Positions 1 to 8,011 are shown, counted from the first letter of the stretch. The stretch is 64,000 bases of DNA from Chelatococcus asaccharovorans (GCF_003201475.1 NZ_QJJK01000003.1:124001-188000), one strand, 5' to 3'. Notes: generated from the sequence alone by a model not told the origin. Translations and numbers: made by a program.

Positions 1-444
1 CGGCTTTGGGACCGCGGGGCAACTTTCTCGGAAATTGGGACGATCCTAAGCGTCAGCCGCTCGGCTGTGGCGGGCTTCATCGATCGCTGCATCAAGAAAG
101 GTATGACAGTGCGCCGGCCGAAGGATTGCGGCCAACTCTTCCGCGGCCGAAAACGCTCTCGGCGCAGCCCGGCGCCCTCGTCTTCGTCGAAATCAGCCAT
201 AGTGCAGCGGCGTCCGGCTGAGTTTGTCAATCGCATCTCGCTCGTGCCCGAGCCCGAGCCAGATCGCCCTGTCGATCTGATGGGACTGCGTGATCGTCAT
301 TGCCGGTATCCGCTTTGGTCGTTCCAAGCGTCACCAGGCCTGTTCTGCGGACAGCCTCGGAGCGGAATCCGCCCCTACTGTGCTGCTCACTGCGAGGTCG
401 CCTATCGGCCAGCACCAGCCAAGGGAGCGCCCAATGGTCGCTAG
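1..444 (+). CDS. GcrA-like regulator, 5' end cut by the window
   Basis: The reading frame is open from base 1, so the start lies upstream. The first 35 or so residues read like the GcrA N-terminal helix-turn-helix (LWDRGATFSEIGTILSVSRS, then AVAGFIDR). The C-terminus has the GcrA-type cysteine/histidine segment (FCGQPRSGIRPYCAAHC, then EVAYRP). GcrA is an alphaproteobacterial cell-cycle transcription factor that works with sigma70 at promoters methylated by CcrM. The basic, serine-rich middle is a linker. The gene overlaps the next one by 11 bases. It could instead be a phage protein sharing only the fold. The motif match is good; the biological role is inferred. Confidence 0.75.
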   Translation, partial: RLWDRGATFSEIGTILSVSRSAVAGFIDRCIKKGMTVRRPKDCGQLFRGRKRSRRSPAPSSSSKSAIVQRRPAEFVNRISLVPEPEPDRPVDLMGLRDRHCRYPLWSFQASPGLFCGQPRSGIRPYCAAHCEVAYRPAPAKGAPNGR

Positions 445-994
445 AGGTGCAACGTACGAGCGAGCCGAGCGCGACTTCTATGTCACGCCGGCTTGGGTGA
501 CCGAGGTCGTGGCGAGTCAGCATGCCTTTCGGCCGGTGATCTGGGAGCCTGCCTGTGGGAACGGCGCGATCATGGAGGCGCTCGGGAAACGCGGGCACAC
601 CGTCTACGGCTCCGACATCGAGCCGGTCGGTATCCCGCAGGCAAAACGGCTCAATTTTCTCACCGAGGCCTGCCCTTGGCCGATCGACGCCGACATCGTC
701 ACGAACCCGCCCTATGGCCGGCAGGGGCGCATTGCCGAGGCCTTTATCCATCGAGCCCTGGAATACACGCGGGGGCACATGGGCTCAGTCGCCATGTTGC
801 TGGCGGTTGATTTCGACAGCGCTAAGACGCGCGCGCGCTTCTTCCGCGAGCATCCTGCCTTCTGCCGAAAAATCGTTCTCACGCGCCGCATCGTCTGGAT
901 CGAGCGCGACGGTGCCAGTCCCTCGCAAAACCATGCCTGGTTCGTCTGGAATTGGCGAAGCTCAGGCCAAAAGCTCTTGAGCTATGGAGGCTGA
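434..994 (+). CDS. Phage N6-adenine DNA methyltransferase-like protein
   Basis: 186 residues, about the size of small phage adenine methylases. SAM-binding motif I is seen as EPACGNGAI (residues 38-46) and catalytic motif IV as NPPY (91-94), the signature of amino-methyltransferases acting on adenine or cytosine. An aromatic stretch near the C-terminus (WFVWNW) is also present. The ATG at 434 was chosen because AAGGGAG lies just upstream. No target-recognition domain is visible, so the recognised site is unknown. Lying directly after the GcrA-like gene, it may methylate phage DNA for regulation or protection; this is inference. Confidence 0.8.
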   Translation: MVARGATYERAERDFYVTPAWVTEVVASQHAFRPVIWEPACGNGAIMEALGKRGHTVYGSDIEPVGIPQAKRLNFLTEACPWPIDADIVTNPPYGRQGRIAEAFIHRALEYTRGHMGSVAMLLAVDFDSAKTRARFFREHPAFCRKIVLTRRIVWIERDGASPSQNHAWFVWNWRSSGQKLLSYGG

Positions 995-996
995 CG

Positions 997-1431
997 ATGC
1001 GGACGTTCGCAGCACAGGTGGCAGCTCGTGTGCCCGAGGCCGTGGTGGTTGAGCAGATCCTGAAGTCGACCGGAATGCGCGTGCCCGCTCACCGGCAGCA
1101 GCCGTCCCGTTGGCGCGGGCGGGACTTCTATCCGCTTGGCACGGCGATGCGGCTCGTGGAAAGCCACGGTGAGATCGTGGTCAGCACGACGCTTCGGTTG
1201 CTTTGCGAAGTCGGCTTTTCCGACGGCCCGCGCGCGGATCTCGTTCGGTCATTGGCTGAGATCGTCCGCATGAACCCCCTCTGGGTGAAGGATTGGCGCG
1301 GTCTTGTGACGGCCCTTCGTGGGCTCAGGATAGACCGCTTGCGAGCAGAGGCCAGGAAACTTGGCACACCCGGAGCCCTGACGCGCTTGCTCGTTCAAGA
1401 TCTTACGGTCGTGCTTGGGAGCGGGCGATGA
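997..1431 (+). CDS. Phage protein of unknown function
   Basis: 144 residues from an ATG with TATGGAGG upstream, two bases after the methyltransferase stop. I do not recognise a family. It is mostly alpha-helical in character, basic at the C-terminus, with no membrane segment or cysteine cluster. Its stop overlaps the next start as ATGA, so it is translated as part of the replication operon. The ORF extends upstream to 952 inside the methyltransferase gene, but that start has no ribosome site. Confidence 0.6.
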   Translation: MRTFAAQVAARVPEAVVVEQILKSTGMRVPAHRQQPSRWRGRDFYPLGTAMRLVESHGEIVVSTTLRLLCEVGFSDGPRADLVRSLAEIVRMNPLWVKDWRGLVTALRGLRIDRLRAEARKLGTPGALTRLLVQDLTVVLGSGR

Positions 1432-1640
1432 CGATCGGCGTGGTCGAGGCCATCCAAGCGGGCTGGCGCCGGGGCATGAACACAGCCGAGATCGCAGCCT
1501 GTCTGCGAGTCAGCGAGGCCTTTGTCTACAACGCTCTGGCGAGGATCAGAGATGCCCAGCGATATCGAAAGCCTGCGGGACGAGAACGAGCGCCTGCGAA
1601 CGCGCATCGCGGAGCTGGAAGACGCCCTGTTCTCCGCTGA
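1428..1640 (+). CDS. Small helix-turn-helix protein
   Basis: 70 residues. The start overlaps the previous stop (ATGA). Residues about 17-42 (GMNTAEIAACLRVSEAFVYN and following) form a helix-turn-helix of the type that reads DNA in phage regulators. The basic C-terminal tail (RYRKPAGRERAPANAHR) would favour nucleic acid binding. The gene overlaps the start of the winged-helix gene in another frame. The DNA target is unknown; a regulator of the early operon is the simplest reading. Confidence 0.55.
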   Translation: MTIGVVEAIQAGWRRGMNTAEIAACLRVSEAFVYNALARIRDAQRYRKPAGRERAPANAHRGAGRRPVLR

Positions 1641-1929
1641 CGCGGTCCCGGCCTGCCTCGGGCTTACACGCAGCGAAAGCAACATGATGCGCATGCTGAT
1701 GGCGCGACCCATGGTAACACGCCGGGTCCTGCTCGGCGGACTGTACAGCCACTTGCCGAAAGATGAGCGACCGAATCCGCAAGTATTCGACGTGTTCGTG
1801 ATGCGGATACGGCGGAAGCTTCGTCGATTTCGCATCCCCATTCAGACCGTCCGGGCAAAGGGATGGTCACTCCCCCCTAAATCCCGCGCTCGCCTGCGCG
1901 CGCTTGCGGAGAAGGAAGCCGATGTCTGA
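1552..1929 (+). CDS. Winged-helix DNA-binding protein resembling the CtrA/OmpR effector domain
   Basis: 125 residues. The N-terminus (DIESLRDENERLRTRIAELE) is a leucine-zipper-like coiled coil. The rest resembles the OmpR/CtrA-type C-terminal winged helix, including a recognition helix DVFVMRIRRKLRR and a wing ending in IQTVRAKGWSL. No receiver domain is present, so it cannot be controlled by phosphorylation in the usual way. ATG 1552 is preferred over the upstream start in the same frame because GAGG lies 8 bases before it. It may compete with host CtrA for DNA sites; that is inference. Confidence 0.7.
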   Translation: MPSDIESLRDENERLRTRIAELEDALFSADAVPACLGLTRSESNMMRMLMARPMVTRRVLLGGLYSHLPKDERPNPQVFDVFVMRIRRKLRRFRIPIQTVRAKGWSLPPKSRARLRALAEKEADV

Positions 1930-2086
1930 GATCCGTCAGTTTCTCGCGACCAAGATCTGCCTGGTATGCGGAAAGCCCGCTTCATTCGGCTTCGGGGTAC
2001 GTCTAACCGAGGGAAAGCTCGGACGTTGGTACTGCGCCGATCACCGCGAGGACCAGCCAAAGACGCGGGAGAGCGCAAAGAAATGA
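1922..2086 (+). CDS. Small zinc-ribbon protein
   Basis: 54 residues with two likely metal-ligand pairs, CLVCGK near the N-terminus and WYCADH 25 residues later, a small zinc finger common in phage early operons. AAGGAAG precedes the ATG. The start overlaps the winged-helix gene and the stop overlaps the primase start (ATGA). The family is not known to me. DNA or protein binding is likely. Confidence 0.6.
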   Translation: MSEIRQFLATKICLVCGKPASFGFGVRLTEGKLGRWYCADHREDQPKTRESAKK

Positions 2087-3204
2087 GCACGTCCGCGCGT
2101 GGCCGCTACGACCCCGACGAAATTGACGATCTGAAGTCTCGCACACCGCTGTCCTCTATTTTTGCACGGTTTGGCATCCGCGTGCGTGCATCCGGCAGAG
2201 CCCAGATGTGCTCTTGCCCATTTCACGCCGAGCGCACCCCGAGCTGTTTGGTCGACGACAAGCGCGGGACGTTCAAGTGCTTTGGTTGCGGCGCGGCTGG
2301 TGACCATATCGATGCCCTCGTGCATCTCCGGGGCGTCAGCTTCCGTGAGGCAGTCGAGGAGCTGGGAGGTGTACGGAGGCTTACCCCTGACCAAAAGCGC
2401 GCGGTGCTGGAACGCCGCGAGGAGATTGAAGCTGAGGAACAGCGGGAGCGAGAGAAATCACGCGCTTTGGTGGTGCGCCAGTTCGATGAGGGGCAACAGA
2501 TCGGCGGCACGCTGGTTGAGGCGTATCTCAAGGCGCGGGCGCTTTTCGTCTCTCCCACCTGGACTTTTGATCTGCGTTTCCATCCGGCTCTACGTTATAC
2601 CGGCTTTGCGGACGCCAACACTGATGAGCCCACTCGGCTTGGTGAATTCCCTGCCATGCTGGCCGCCATCCGGGATGTCCGCGGCGACCTGATTGGTGTC
2701 CATCGCACTTATCTGGACTCGTCCGGTCAACAGAAGCTGACACCTCCGGGCGATCTCCGGCGCAACAAGGCCAAGAAAGTGCTCGGCGAGATGCGGGGCG
2801 GGATGATCCGTCTGTCGCCCCCGTCGCGGCACCTGGCGATGGGCGAGGGTATCGAGACGTCCCGGTCATGGTACGATCTCGGATATGGCGGGGATGGCAT
2901 CTCCATCGCATCGGCCGTGTCGCTCGGGAACCTCAGTGGCGGCGCCACCGGCTCGATCAAGCATCCAAGCCGCGAGAAAGCCCTGATACCAAACGGTGAA
3001 CCGGACCCGGATCGACCGGGCGTCGTACTCCCGATCGAAATTGAGGAGGTGACGCTCATCGGTGACGGGGACAGCGACGAGGCCATGACGCGGGCCCGCC
3101 TGCTTGTTGCCGGGAGGCGATTCCAGGACCTTGGCCGACAAGTCTTCTACTGCATGGCGCCGGGCGGCAAGGACTTCAACGACGTTCTGAGGGAGCAGGT
3201 ATGA
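2083..3204 (+). CDS. DNA primase with CHC2 zinc finger and Toprim domain
   Basis: 373 residues. It makes RNA primers for phage replication. A CHC2 zinc finger is visible (CPFH at 45-48 and CFGC at 66-69), followed by a Toprim domain with the acidic motif MGEGIET and the later DGDSDEA. The C-terminus (GGKDFNDVL) is typical of phage and plasmid primases of this class. It starts by ATGA overlap with the zinc-ribbon gene and overlaps the HNH gene by 4 bases. With the ATPase at 3803 it forms the replication core. Confidence 0.88.
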   Translation: MSTSARGRYDPDEIDDLKSRTPLSSIFARFGIRVRASGRAQMCSCPFHAERTPSCLVDDKRGTFKCFGCGAAGDHIDALVHLRGVSFREAVEELGGVRRLTPDQKRAVLERREEIEAEEQREREKSRALVVRQFDEGQQIGGTLVEAYLKARALFVSPTWTFDLRFHPALRYTGFADANTDEPTRLGEFPAMLAAIRDVRGDLIGVHRTYLDSSGQQKLTPPGDLRRNKAKKVLGEMRGGMIRLSPPSRHLAMGEGIETSRSWYDLGYGGDGISIASAVSLGNLSGGATGSIKHPSREKALIPNGEPDPDRPGVVLPIEIEEVTLIGDGDSDEAMTRARLLVAGRRFQDLGRQVFYCMAPGGKDFNDVLREQV

Positions 3205-3806
3205 TTCTCCCAACATCGCTCGCGGCCTTCTGCGTCACACACCCGCTGCTTTCTGAGACCGCCACGCTGGCGCTGATGAGGCGAAGCCCGGAGCCCGAAG
3301 ATTGGCGAAGCCTCCTGCGAGGGCGGCGTCCGCCAGTCCGCTTCGTTCATGAAAAAGCCACGTGCCCGCTGTGCCGCCAGCCGACCTACGACATGGGAGC
3401 CTGGTGGCCGGTCGCTGGGCCCGCGACGCATAACCGATTCTGGCATGCGTGCTGCGTCCAGACATGGCGAAACTGGACAGCATATTCGGATCTCGGCGGA
3501 TATCTTTCTGCCCGCCAGAACTGGAAATGCGCCATCTCGGGCGAGCCGCTGCAGATCATCCGCGAACGCCAGATCGACCAACCGGATGGCACGACAGAGA
3601 TGATGGCCACACGTTACGCGACGCGCATCGAGATCGACCACCGTATCCCTCTGTGGCAGGTGCGTGCCGAGGCCGAGAGCCACCGCTGGCCCGACATCTT
3701 ACGATACTGGGGCCCAAGCAATCTGCAGGTCCTTTTGCCGGCGATGCATGTGGCGAAGACCAAGCAGGAAGCCGCTGATCGCGCTCGCGCGAGGGTGGCG
3801 GCATGA
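3201..3806 (+). CDS. HNH endonuclease
   Basis: 201 residues. A CPLCRQP zinc knuckle lies near residue 50. The HNH core follows: CAISGEPL, then EIDHRIPLWQ, then the asparagine-bearing YWGPSNLQVLL and a final H-x3-K (MHVAKTKQ). Such enzymes nick or cut DNA using one metal. It sits between primase and helicase with 4-base overlaps on both sides, so it belongs to the operon rather than being a free-standing homing nuclease. A role in replication or recombination is inferred. Confidence 0.82.
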   Translation: MILPTSLAAFCVTHPLLSETATLALMRRSPEPEDWRSLLRGRRPPVRFVHEKATCPLCRQPTYDMGAWWPVAGPATHNRFWHACCVQTWRNWTAYSDLGGYLSARQNWKCAISGEPLQIIRERQIDQPDGTTEMMATRYATRIEIDHRIPLWQVRAEAESHRWPDILRYWGPSNLQVLLPAMHVAKTKQEAADRARARVAA

Positions 3807-4921
3807 CCGACCTTCCTCCAATCCAGAGCTTCGAGGATTTCGAGAGCGCATCAGCTCCCCTCGTGACGGCGCCCTTTAGATCATCGTTCGGCGCCATGAC
3901 CGTCAACGAGGTGCTGACCCTGACAATAGAGGAGCGTTGGCTCGTCCGGGGCTTTCTGCAGGAGACGGGGTTCTCGGTCGTCTTCGGTCCACCTGGCACA
4001 GCGAAAACATTCTTCCTGCTCGACGTGGCGTTGCACGTGGCGCTCGGCTGGACCTGGATGGGGTACGACGTGCGGCAGGCTGGCGTCATCTATGTCTCGG
4101 CCGAGGGCCAGTGGGGGGTGCCTAAGCGGTTCCAAGCCTGGGCACAGGAGCACGGGGCTCCGACCGGCGCACCCTTCATCCTGATGACCAAGCGCGTGAA
4201 CCTTCTCGACCCCGAATCCGTGCTGGAGTTCATTCGCGAGGTCGAACATCTCGGGAAAACCATGCTGATCCGGCCCGGCCTGATCGTCTTCGATACGCTG
4301 GCTCGATCGATGCCGGGTGCAAACGAGAACGCCGAGGGCATGAGCCTGGCGGTCGAGGCAATCCAGCGCATCTCCGAAACGACCCGCACGCAAGTCGTGG
4401 CCGTGCACCATACCGGAAAGGACCGGGAGAGGGGCGCGCGCGGCTGGTCTGGCCTGAAGGGGGCAGTGGATGCGGAGATTGAACTCCAGAAGGACGAGTC
4501 CCGGCTCATCACAGCGCGTGCGTCTAAGGTGAAGGATGAGGCTGACGGATCTCGCGTGAGGTTCCGCCTGAAGCGCCTGGTCATCAAAGAGGATGCCCTC
4601 GGCAGGGAGATCTCGTCCTGCGTGATCGTGCCGACTGATGAGACCGAGCGCGTCCAGCGGCCTGAGACCCGCCTCGTCGAGAAAAACAAGATCGCCTACC
4701 AGTGCTTGGTGCAGGCCATCCTCGATAGCGGCACCGACGGAGCGCCGGGCGGCGGCAAGCGCGTGAAATGGCAGATCTGGCGGGACGCGTGCCGGCGCGG
4801 TGGGCTTCTGTTCACTGAAGACGACGCGAAATTCGACAAGGTCTTCGCGGCGGCCGGCACACATTTGCGGTCTCGCGGCATTATCGGAGTGGAGGCCCCC
4901 TGGGTATGGATATGCAAGTGA
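3803..4921 (+). CDS. RepA-like AAA ATPase/replicative helicase
   Basis: 372 residues. The Walker A motif is FGPPGTAKT (61-69). Walker B follows in GLIVFDTLARS, and a VVAVHHTGKD segment matches the RecA-fold sensor region of RepA/AAA_25 helicases. The C-terminal part may be a winged helix for DNA contact. This family unwinds the duplex at phage and plasmid replication forks and pairs with CHC2 primases, as here. It overlaps the HNH gene by 4 bases and the next gene by 16. Confidence 0.85.
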   Translation: MTDLPPIQSFEDFESASAPLVTAPFRSSFGAMTVNEVLTLTIEERWLVRGFLQETGFSVVFGPPGTAKTFFLLDVALHVALGWTWMGYDVRQAGVIYVSAEGQWGVPKRFQAWAQEHGAPTGAPFILMTKRVNLLDPESVLEFIREVEHLGKTMLIRPGLIVFDTLARSMPGANENAEGMSLAVEAIQRISETTRTQVVAVHHTGKDRERGARGWSGLKGAVDAEIELQKDESRLITARASKVKDEADGSRVRFRLKRLVIKEDALGREISSCVIVPTDETERVQRPETRLVEKNKIAYQCLVQAILDSGTDGAPGGGKRVKWQIWRDACRRGGLLFTEDDAKFDKVFAAAGTHLRSRGIIGVEAPWVWICK

Positions 4922-5547
4922 CGACCTGGACCCCAGGGGACGTTCTACTGCGCTTTATCGAGGCGGCGGATACCGAGCGACGCCTACCCGTTCATATCGG
5001 GCCGGCCGGCTACCGATCCCAGATGCCAGAAGTCCTCCGCGAGACCTGGGCGGATGCGAACTCGCAAGAGGAGACACGGGAAAAGCAGGAATGGCACCAG
5101 TCTCTCACGCGCTTGGCGCGGCCGAAGCGTGACGCGATCCGCAGGGCCGAAGAGGCCGCTGACTGGCATATTCGCTACCTCGACAAGGTCATCGCGCGAA
5201 CGCTTTGGCGCTTTTGCTTCTGCCGGATCTTCGGGACGTCATTCCAGGACGTCTGTAGGGCCCGCGGCTGGGTGCCAAGAACCGCCTACCGTCGCCTCGA
5301 GAAGGGGCTGAAGGCGATTAGCGACGGGCTCAACCAGAGCAAAGCCGGCTTCGAGAGCGCTGACCTCGACCATCTCGCATCGCTTGGTCTTATCGATCCT
5401 GATTCGCTCGCCCCGGATGCCTCACCAAAGCACTGGAGCGACGGCGAACCGCGACAGACCGGGCCCGAAGGGCTGATTTATGTGCGCTTGCGGCGGACGA
5501 AACGTGACAAGAAAAAACGCAAGCGCGGGAAACGCTTGCGTTCTTGA
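4906..5547 (+). CDS. Phage protein with C-terminal helix-turn-helix, function unknown
   Basis: 213 residues. The middle (FGTSFQDVCRARGW, then VPRTAYRRLEKG) looks like a helix-turn-helix, and the last 20 residues are almost all Lys and Arg, suggesting nucleic acid binding. GGAGG lies 10 bases before ATG 4906; a second ATG at 4912 is also possible. It closes the + strand replication operon. Its last codons form the hairpin listed next. Confidence 0.6.
   Translation: MDMQVTTWTPGDVLLRFIEAADTERRLPVHIGPAGYRSQMPEVLRETWADANSQEETREKQEWHQSLTRLARPKRDAIRRAEEAADWHIRYLDKVIARTLWRFCFCRIFGTSFQDVCRARGWVPRTAYRRLEKGLKAISDGLNQSKAGFESADLDHLASLGLIDPDSLAPDASPKHWSDGEPRQTGPEGLIYVRLRRTKRDKKKRKRGKRLRS
5511..5545. terminator. 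Hairpin terminator inside a gene 3' end, facing both operons
   Basis: A perfect 10-bp stem (5516-5525 with 5533-5542, 7-nt loop) lies in the last codons and stop region of the preceding gene. A six-A run (5512-5517) abuts the left arm, giving a U-tract on the - strand. The + strand side has only a weak T-tract. It therefore best ends - strand transcription from the DUF488 gene and may also slow the + operon. Confidence 0.6.
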
Positions 5548-5647
5548 TTGAATGCTACCGACCAAACGAGTCAGCGTTTTGGCTCGACACCGTGTCTCAA
5601 ACTGCCATCCTGCCCGCGGCGATTGGGTAATACCCGATCTTTCGCTG

Positions 5648-5689
5648 GCGAGACCCCACAATCTCTGCCCTGAGCACGCGGGGTCTCGC
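5648..5689. repeat. Long-stem inverted repeat just after the DUF488 gene
   Basis: GCGAGACCCC (5648-5657) and its exact complement (5680-5689) flank a 22-nt loop. The right arm touches the DUF488 stop codon. No T-run follows on either strand, so it is more likely an mRNA 3'-end stabiliser or processing site than a classic terminator. Confidence 0.5.
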
Positions 5690-6124
5690 TCAGCCGAATG
5701 TCGGAGGCGATACCCCTTCTCGCTTCAACTGAGCGAAGCGATCGAGCTGCGGATAATCCACCTCCTCGACCTTGATACCGAGGTGGTGTTCGAGCCAGGC
5801 GGCAACGATGTGCCGATGGCACCACTGGCTGCCCGCCTCGATCCTCAGCGGGCTCTCGTAGCAGAGCAGTGCGGCGGGCTTGCCTCCCGTCAATGCCTCC
5901 AGGTCCTTCGCGACTTGGTCGGGCATCAGGCGGCCGAGAACTTCGGCCTTGTAGCGTCGCAAATACTCCTCGCTGCCGACACTGTTAAACCAGGAGCCGG
6001 GGTTCAGTTTGGTGTATCGGCGATAGCCGGCGGGCTGTCCGCGTGGGACCCCGCGAGAAACCCCGACACGGACGATGCCGTCGGGCAATTGAGCGAACCA
6101 CGAAGCGGTATAGATTTCGATCAT
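5690..6124 (-). CDS. DUF488 family protein
   Basis: 144 residues starting MIEIYTASWFAQLPDG. The C-terminal half carries the DUF488 hallmark LLCYE..., then WCHRHIVAAWLEHHLG (Cys and His near a predicted pocket). DUF488 proteins are widespread and of unknown biochemistry; some phages carry them in early regions. The start at 6124 has AGAAGAGA upstream; an in-frame ATG 33 bases earlier is less likely. About 190 bases upstream lies one copy of the TGATGTA/TACATCA palindrome. Confidence 0.72.
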   Translation of the reverse strand: MIEIYTASWFAQLPDGIVRVGVSRGVPRGQPAGYRRYTKLNPGSWFNSVGSEEYLRRYKAEVLGRLMPDQVAKDLEALTGGKPAALLCYESPLRIEAGSQWCHRHIVAAWLEHHLGIKVEEVDYPQLDRFAQLKREGVSPPTFG

Positions 6125-6251
6125 CTGACGTCTCTTCTGTTCCCTGGGGATGACCAAACACTCTTCCTGGTGGGCTTCTGGCGCGGGGCTCGTTGCGAGC
6201 CTGGCTTGCGTGTGTCATCAATCTTAGGTCCTCCGCCCGCAACTGCGAGCG

Positions 6252-6265
6252 ATCCTGTGGTAGGG
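6252..6265 (-). repeat. Leader repeat copy A (CCCTACCACAGGAT)
   Basis: First of five copies of a motif reading CCCTACCAC(A)GGA(G) on the - strand. This copy is 128 bases upstream of the DUF488 start, not at a start codon, and no credible short gene begins after it. It may mark a lost or very short leader ORF. Confidence 0.55.
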
Positions 6266-6311
6266 ATTGGACCAGAGGGCCGGCTGTAAGGCCGGTCCTC
6301 ATGTCACCCTA

Positions 6312-6329
6312 TGATGTAACTATACATCA
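6312..6329. promoter_or_regulatory. 18-bp palindromic operator copy 1
   Basis: TGATGTA-N4-TACATCA, a perfect 7-bp inverted repeat. Read on the - strand it contains TATAGT, a -10-like hexamer, so a bound dimer would block the promoter for the DUF488 transcript. Two further copies are at 9133 and 13485. Confidence 0.65.
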
Positions 6330-6364
6330 ATGTGGGCGCGTAAGCTCTCGTTTTGCGGGAGATG

Positions 6365-6751
6365 TCAACGGTTATGCGCCCTGAAGCCCATGATCGTCAC
6401 ACGCTCCTGGGTCAGCTCCCAAATTTTAGCGAAGTGCCCGCGGCACTTGCCGATCCACTCGCGCAGCTTCGCCTGGTTCTCGGGCTTCTGCAGTGCGTCA
6501 TGCAGAGCGCGGATCATGTCGGCTGAGATCTTGTCGATCAGCAGTGGCTGGAAGCCTTGATGGTCCGCATTGAACTCGAACGAGCCGGTGCGCTTGAAGC
6601 GCCCTTCATCGGGCCACACGAATGCCCTGGCGTTACCGCCGGATGCTTCGAGAAGCGCCTCCCATGACGCGATGGTGCAGTTGCGCCATGTGCCGCCGAC
6701 GCGACCTTCCTGGTCTTCTCTGAGTTCGAGCGCATCTGGTTCATCGGCCAT
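6365..6751 (-). CDS. Phage protein of unknown function
   Basis: 128 residues beginning MADEPDALEL. ATG 6751 is chosen over 6757 because GGAGG lies 9 bases upstream of it. The protein has no recognised domain; tryptophans and a charged helical C-terminus (REWIGKCRGHFAKIWELTQE) suggest a compact soluble fold. It ends the - strand operon that begins at 9107 and overlaps the preceding gene by 11 bases. Confidence 0.55.
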   Translation of the reverse strand: MADEPDALELREDQEGRVGGTWRNCTIASWEALLEASGGNARAFVWPDEGRFKRTGSFEFNADHQGFQPLLIDKISADMIRALHDALQKPENQAKLREWIGKCRGHFAKIWELTQERVTIMGFRAHNR

Positions 6752-7016
6752 TGCCATGCGCCTCCGCGATCATGGCATCGGCGTACTCGTAGCGCATCAG
6801 TGCCCATACGGCGAAGAACGCCGCGCGCTCCTGGTCATTGTTGAGGTTAGGCCGTCCGCCGTGTACCGCCATCGCCGCCAGGTAGTCGACCGGGGCATGG
6901 GCGGCGTAGTAGTCGCGTAGACACATGCCTTGGCAATAGGTCTGATTCCATGCGCCGTCCGGTGTTTGGCCTTGCTCGCTGGGAAACACCGGCCCGCCGT
7001 CTGGTTTGTCGGTCAT
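6741..7016 (-). CDS. Small phage protein of the GGPVFP...LRDYYA type
   Basis: 91 residues. The pattern GGPVFPSEQ, then GMCLRDYYAAHA, then YEYADAMIAE is that of a very common small phage protein of unknown function found in early regions of many tailed phages. It overlaps both neighbours by a few bases and is clearly part of the operon. Confidence 0.65.
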   Translation of the reverse strand: MTDKPDGGPVFPSEQGQTPDGAWNQTYCQGMCLRDYYAAHAPVDYLAAMAVHGGRPNLNNDQERAAFFAVWALMRYEYADAMIAEAHGNGR

Positions 7017-7243
7017 AGCAAATACCCCTCAACGTCTGGATCAATTGGCAGGCCCATCGCGCGGTCAAGCTCGGCGTCGATGACGCGGCTTGCGATTGAT
7101 GGCTCGTCGTCGGCTGGTGCGCGCCCGACGCGCTCGAAGATCTCGATCAACGCGCGTTTGTGGGTGGCAGCGTGCTGTTTGACGGCCTGGATGGTCGTGA
7201 AGCGCTTGTGACAGGCGCCGCACATAAAGCGACGGTCTTTCAT
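7013..7243 (-). CDS. C2H2 zinc-finger protein
   Basis: 76 residues. The N-terminus CGACHKRFTTIQAVKQHAAT then H fits C-x2-C-x12-H-x4-H, a classical zinc finger, unusual in bacteria but found in phages and in Ros/MucR-type alphaproteobacterial regulators. This copy has only one finger and no other domain. It may bind DNA or RNA. It overlaps the next gene by 4 bases. Confidence 0.6.
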   Translation of the reverse strand: MKDRRFMCGACHKRFTTIQAVKQHAATHKRALIEIFERVGRAPADDEPSIASRVIDAELDRAMGLPIDPDVEGYLL

Positions 7244-7713
7244 TGCAGGCCCTCCGCTTTGGCGACAACCTCACGGACAGTGGTGACCCATTCTCCGAAC
7301 CATTCGACCAGGTCGCCGCCGTTGACGCTGTTGTTGTCGTCGGGCTGGCATCCGGGCTGCGGTGGCGTATCCGAGGCGACGGCGAATTGCGGCCAGTCGT
7401 TCACGGCGCGCATGAGAAGCGCCAGCATCGCCGGCGCCGCACGCAGGATCGGATCAGCGTCCATCTTGTCGCCGATCGCAGAGATGTCGGCGCGGAGCTT
7501 GTCGGTCTCGGATTTGATGGAGCCGCCGATCCTGGTAATGATCGCCTTGGCGTCGTTGACGGCAGCCACAGCCTTCCGTGAGTATTCGTCCTCGCCTGCG
7601 TCGATCATGTCCTCGGCGCGACTTTCGGCATATGGCAGGACATTCATCAGAGCGACGAGAAGCTCATCGGCGGTCGCCTCGCCGGAGAAGATGGTGATAG
7701 GGTCAGCGCTCAT
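7240..7713 (-). CDS. Phage protein of unknown function
   Basis: 157 residues starting MSADPITIFSGEATADE. The start at 7713 has AAGGAACC upstream and overlaps the preceding gene. Mostly helical, acidic, no cysteine clusters or membrane segment. I recognise no family. The four-base overlap with the zinc-finger gene shows it is translated as part of the operon. Confidence 0.55.
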   Translation of the reverse strand: MSADPITIFSGEATADELLVALMNVLPYAESRAEDMIDAGEDEYSRKAVAAVNDAKAIITRIGGSIKSETDKLRADISAIGDKMDADPILRAAPAMLALLMRAVNDWPQFAVASDTPPQPGCQPDDNNSVNGGDLVEWFGEWVTTVREVVAKAEGLQ

Positions 7714-7897
7714 CTGGCTGGTTCCTTTCATTGAGCGCGGCGGTAATCTCAGCCGCCTTTTCGTTCGCACGGCGCTCGCTCATGTCGAGGGCGAGCGCGT
7801 AGGATTTGCCGCTCCGGGTTTCCACCACATAAGCCAGGAAATGCTGGGTGCGCGGGTCGTAGAAGGCCGGAAGCGAGTAGTAGGAGGGCTCAGGCAT
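7703..7897 (-). CDS. Small phage protein of unknown function
   Basis: 64 residues. It begins MPEPSYYSLPAFYDPRTQ and has a beta-rich first half and a helical second half (SERRANEKAAEITAALNE). Its ATG touches the stop of the small membrane peptide gene (TGAATG). No family recognised. Confidence 0.5.
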   Translation of the reverse strand: MPEPSYYSLPAFYDPRTQHFLAYVVETRSGKSYALALDMSERRANEKAAEITAALNERNQPDER

Positions 7898-8011
7898 TCA
7901 AGCCCCCAGCGCGATGGCCAGGAGCCCCACAAGGCAGCCAAGGCCGAGAATGAGGGACTGGAAGGCCAGCGCTTCGCCGGCCCACACGAGGCAGAGCTTG
8001 GTGCGAGTCAT
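7898..8011 (-). CDS. 37-residue single-pass membrane peptide
   Basis: A very short gene. Strong GGAGGTGGCC precedes the ATG, which overlaps the upstream stop (ATGA), and its stop abuts the next start. The peptide (MTRTKLCLVWAGEALAFQSL, then a run rich in L, I, G, V, A) has one clear hydrophobic segment from about residue 14 to the end. Perfect tiling between neighbours supports translation. The role is unknown; phage membrane micropeptides often modify host envelope functions. Confidence 0.6.
   Translation of the reverse strand: MTRTKLCLVWAGEALAFQSLILGLGCLVGLLAIALGA

Noticed and set aside
3881-4864. 327-residue open frame on the - strand over the helicase
   Set aside because: His/Leu/Asp-rich shadow without start signals; the + strand ATPase is certain.
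6124-6302. Alternative small gene after leader copy A on the - strand
   Set aside because: Frames after the leader lack a start codon at the right spacing or give Arg/Pro-rich nonsense; copy A is left without a gene.
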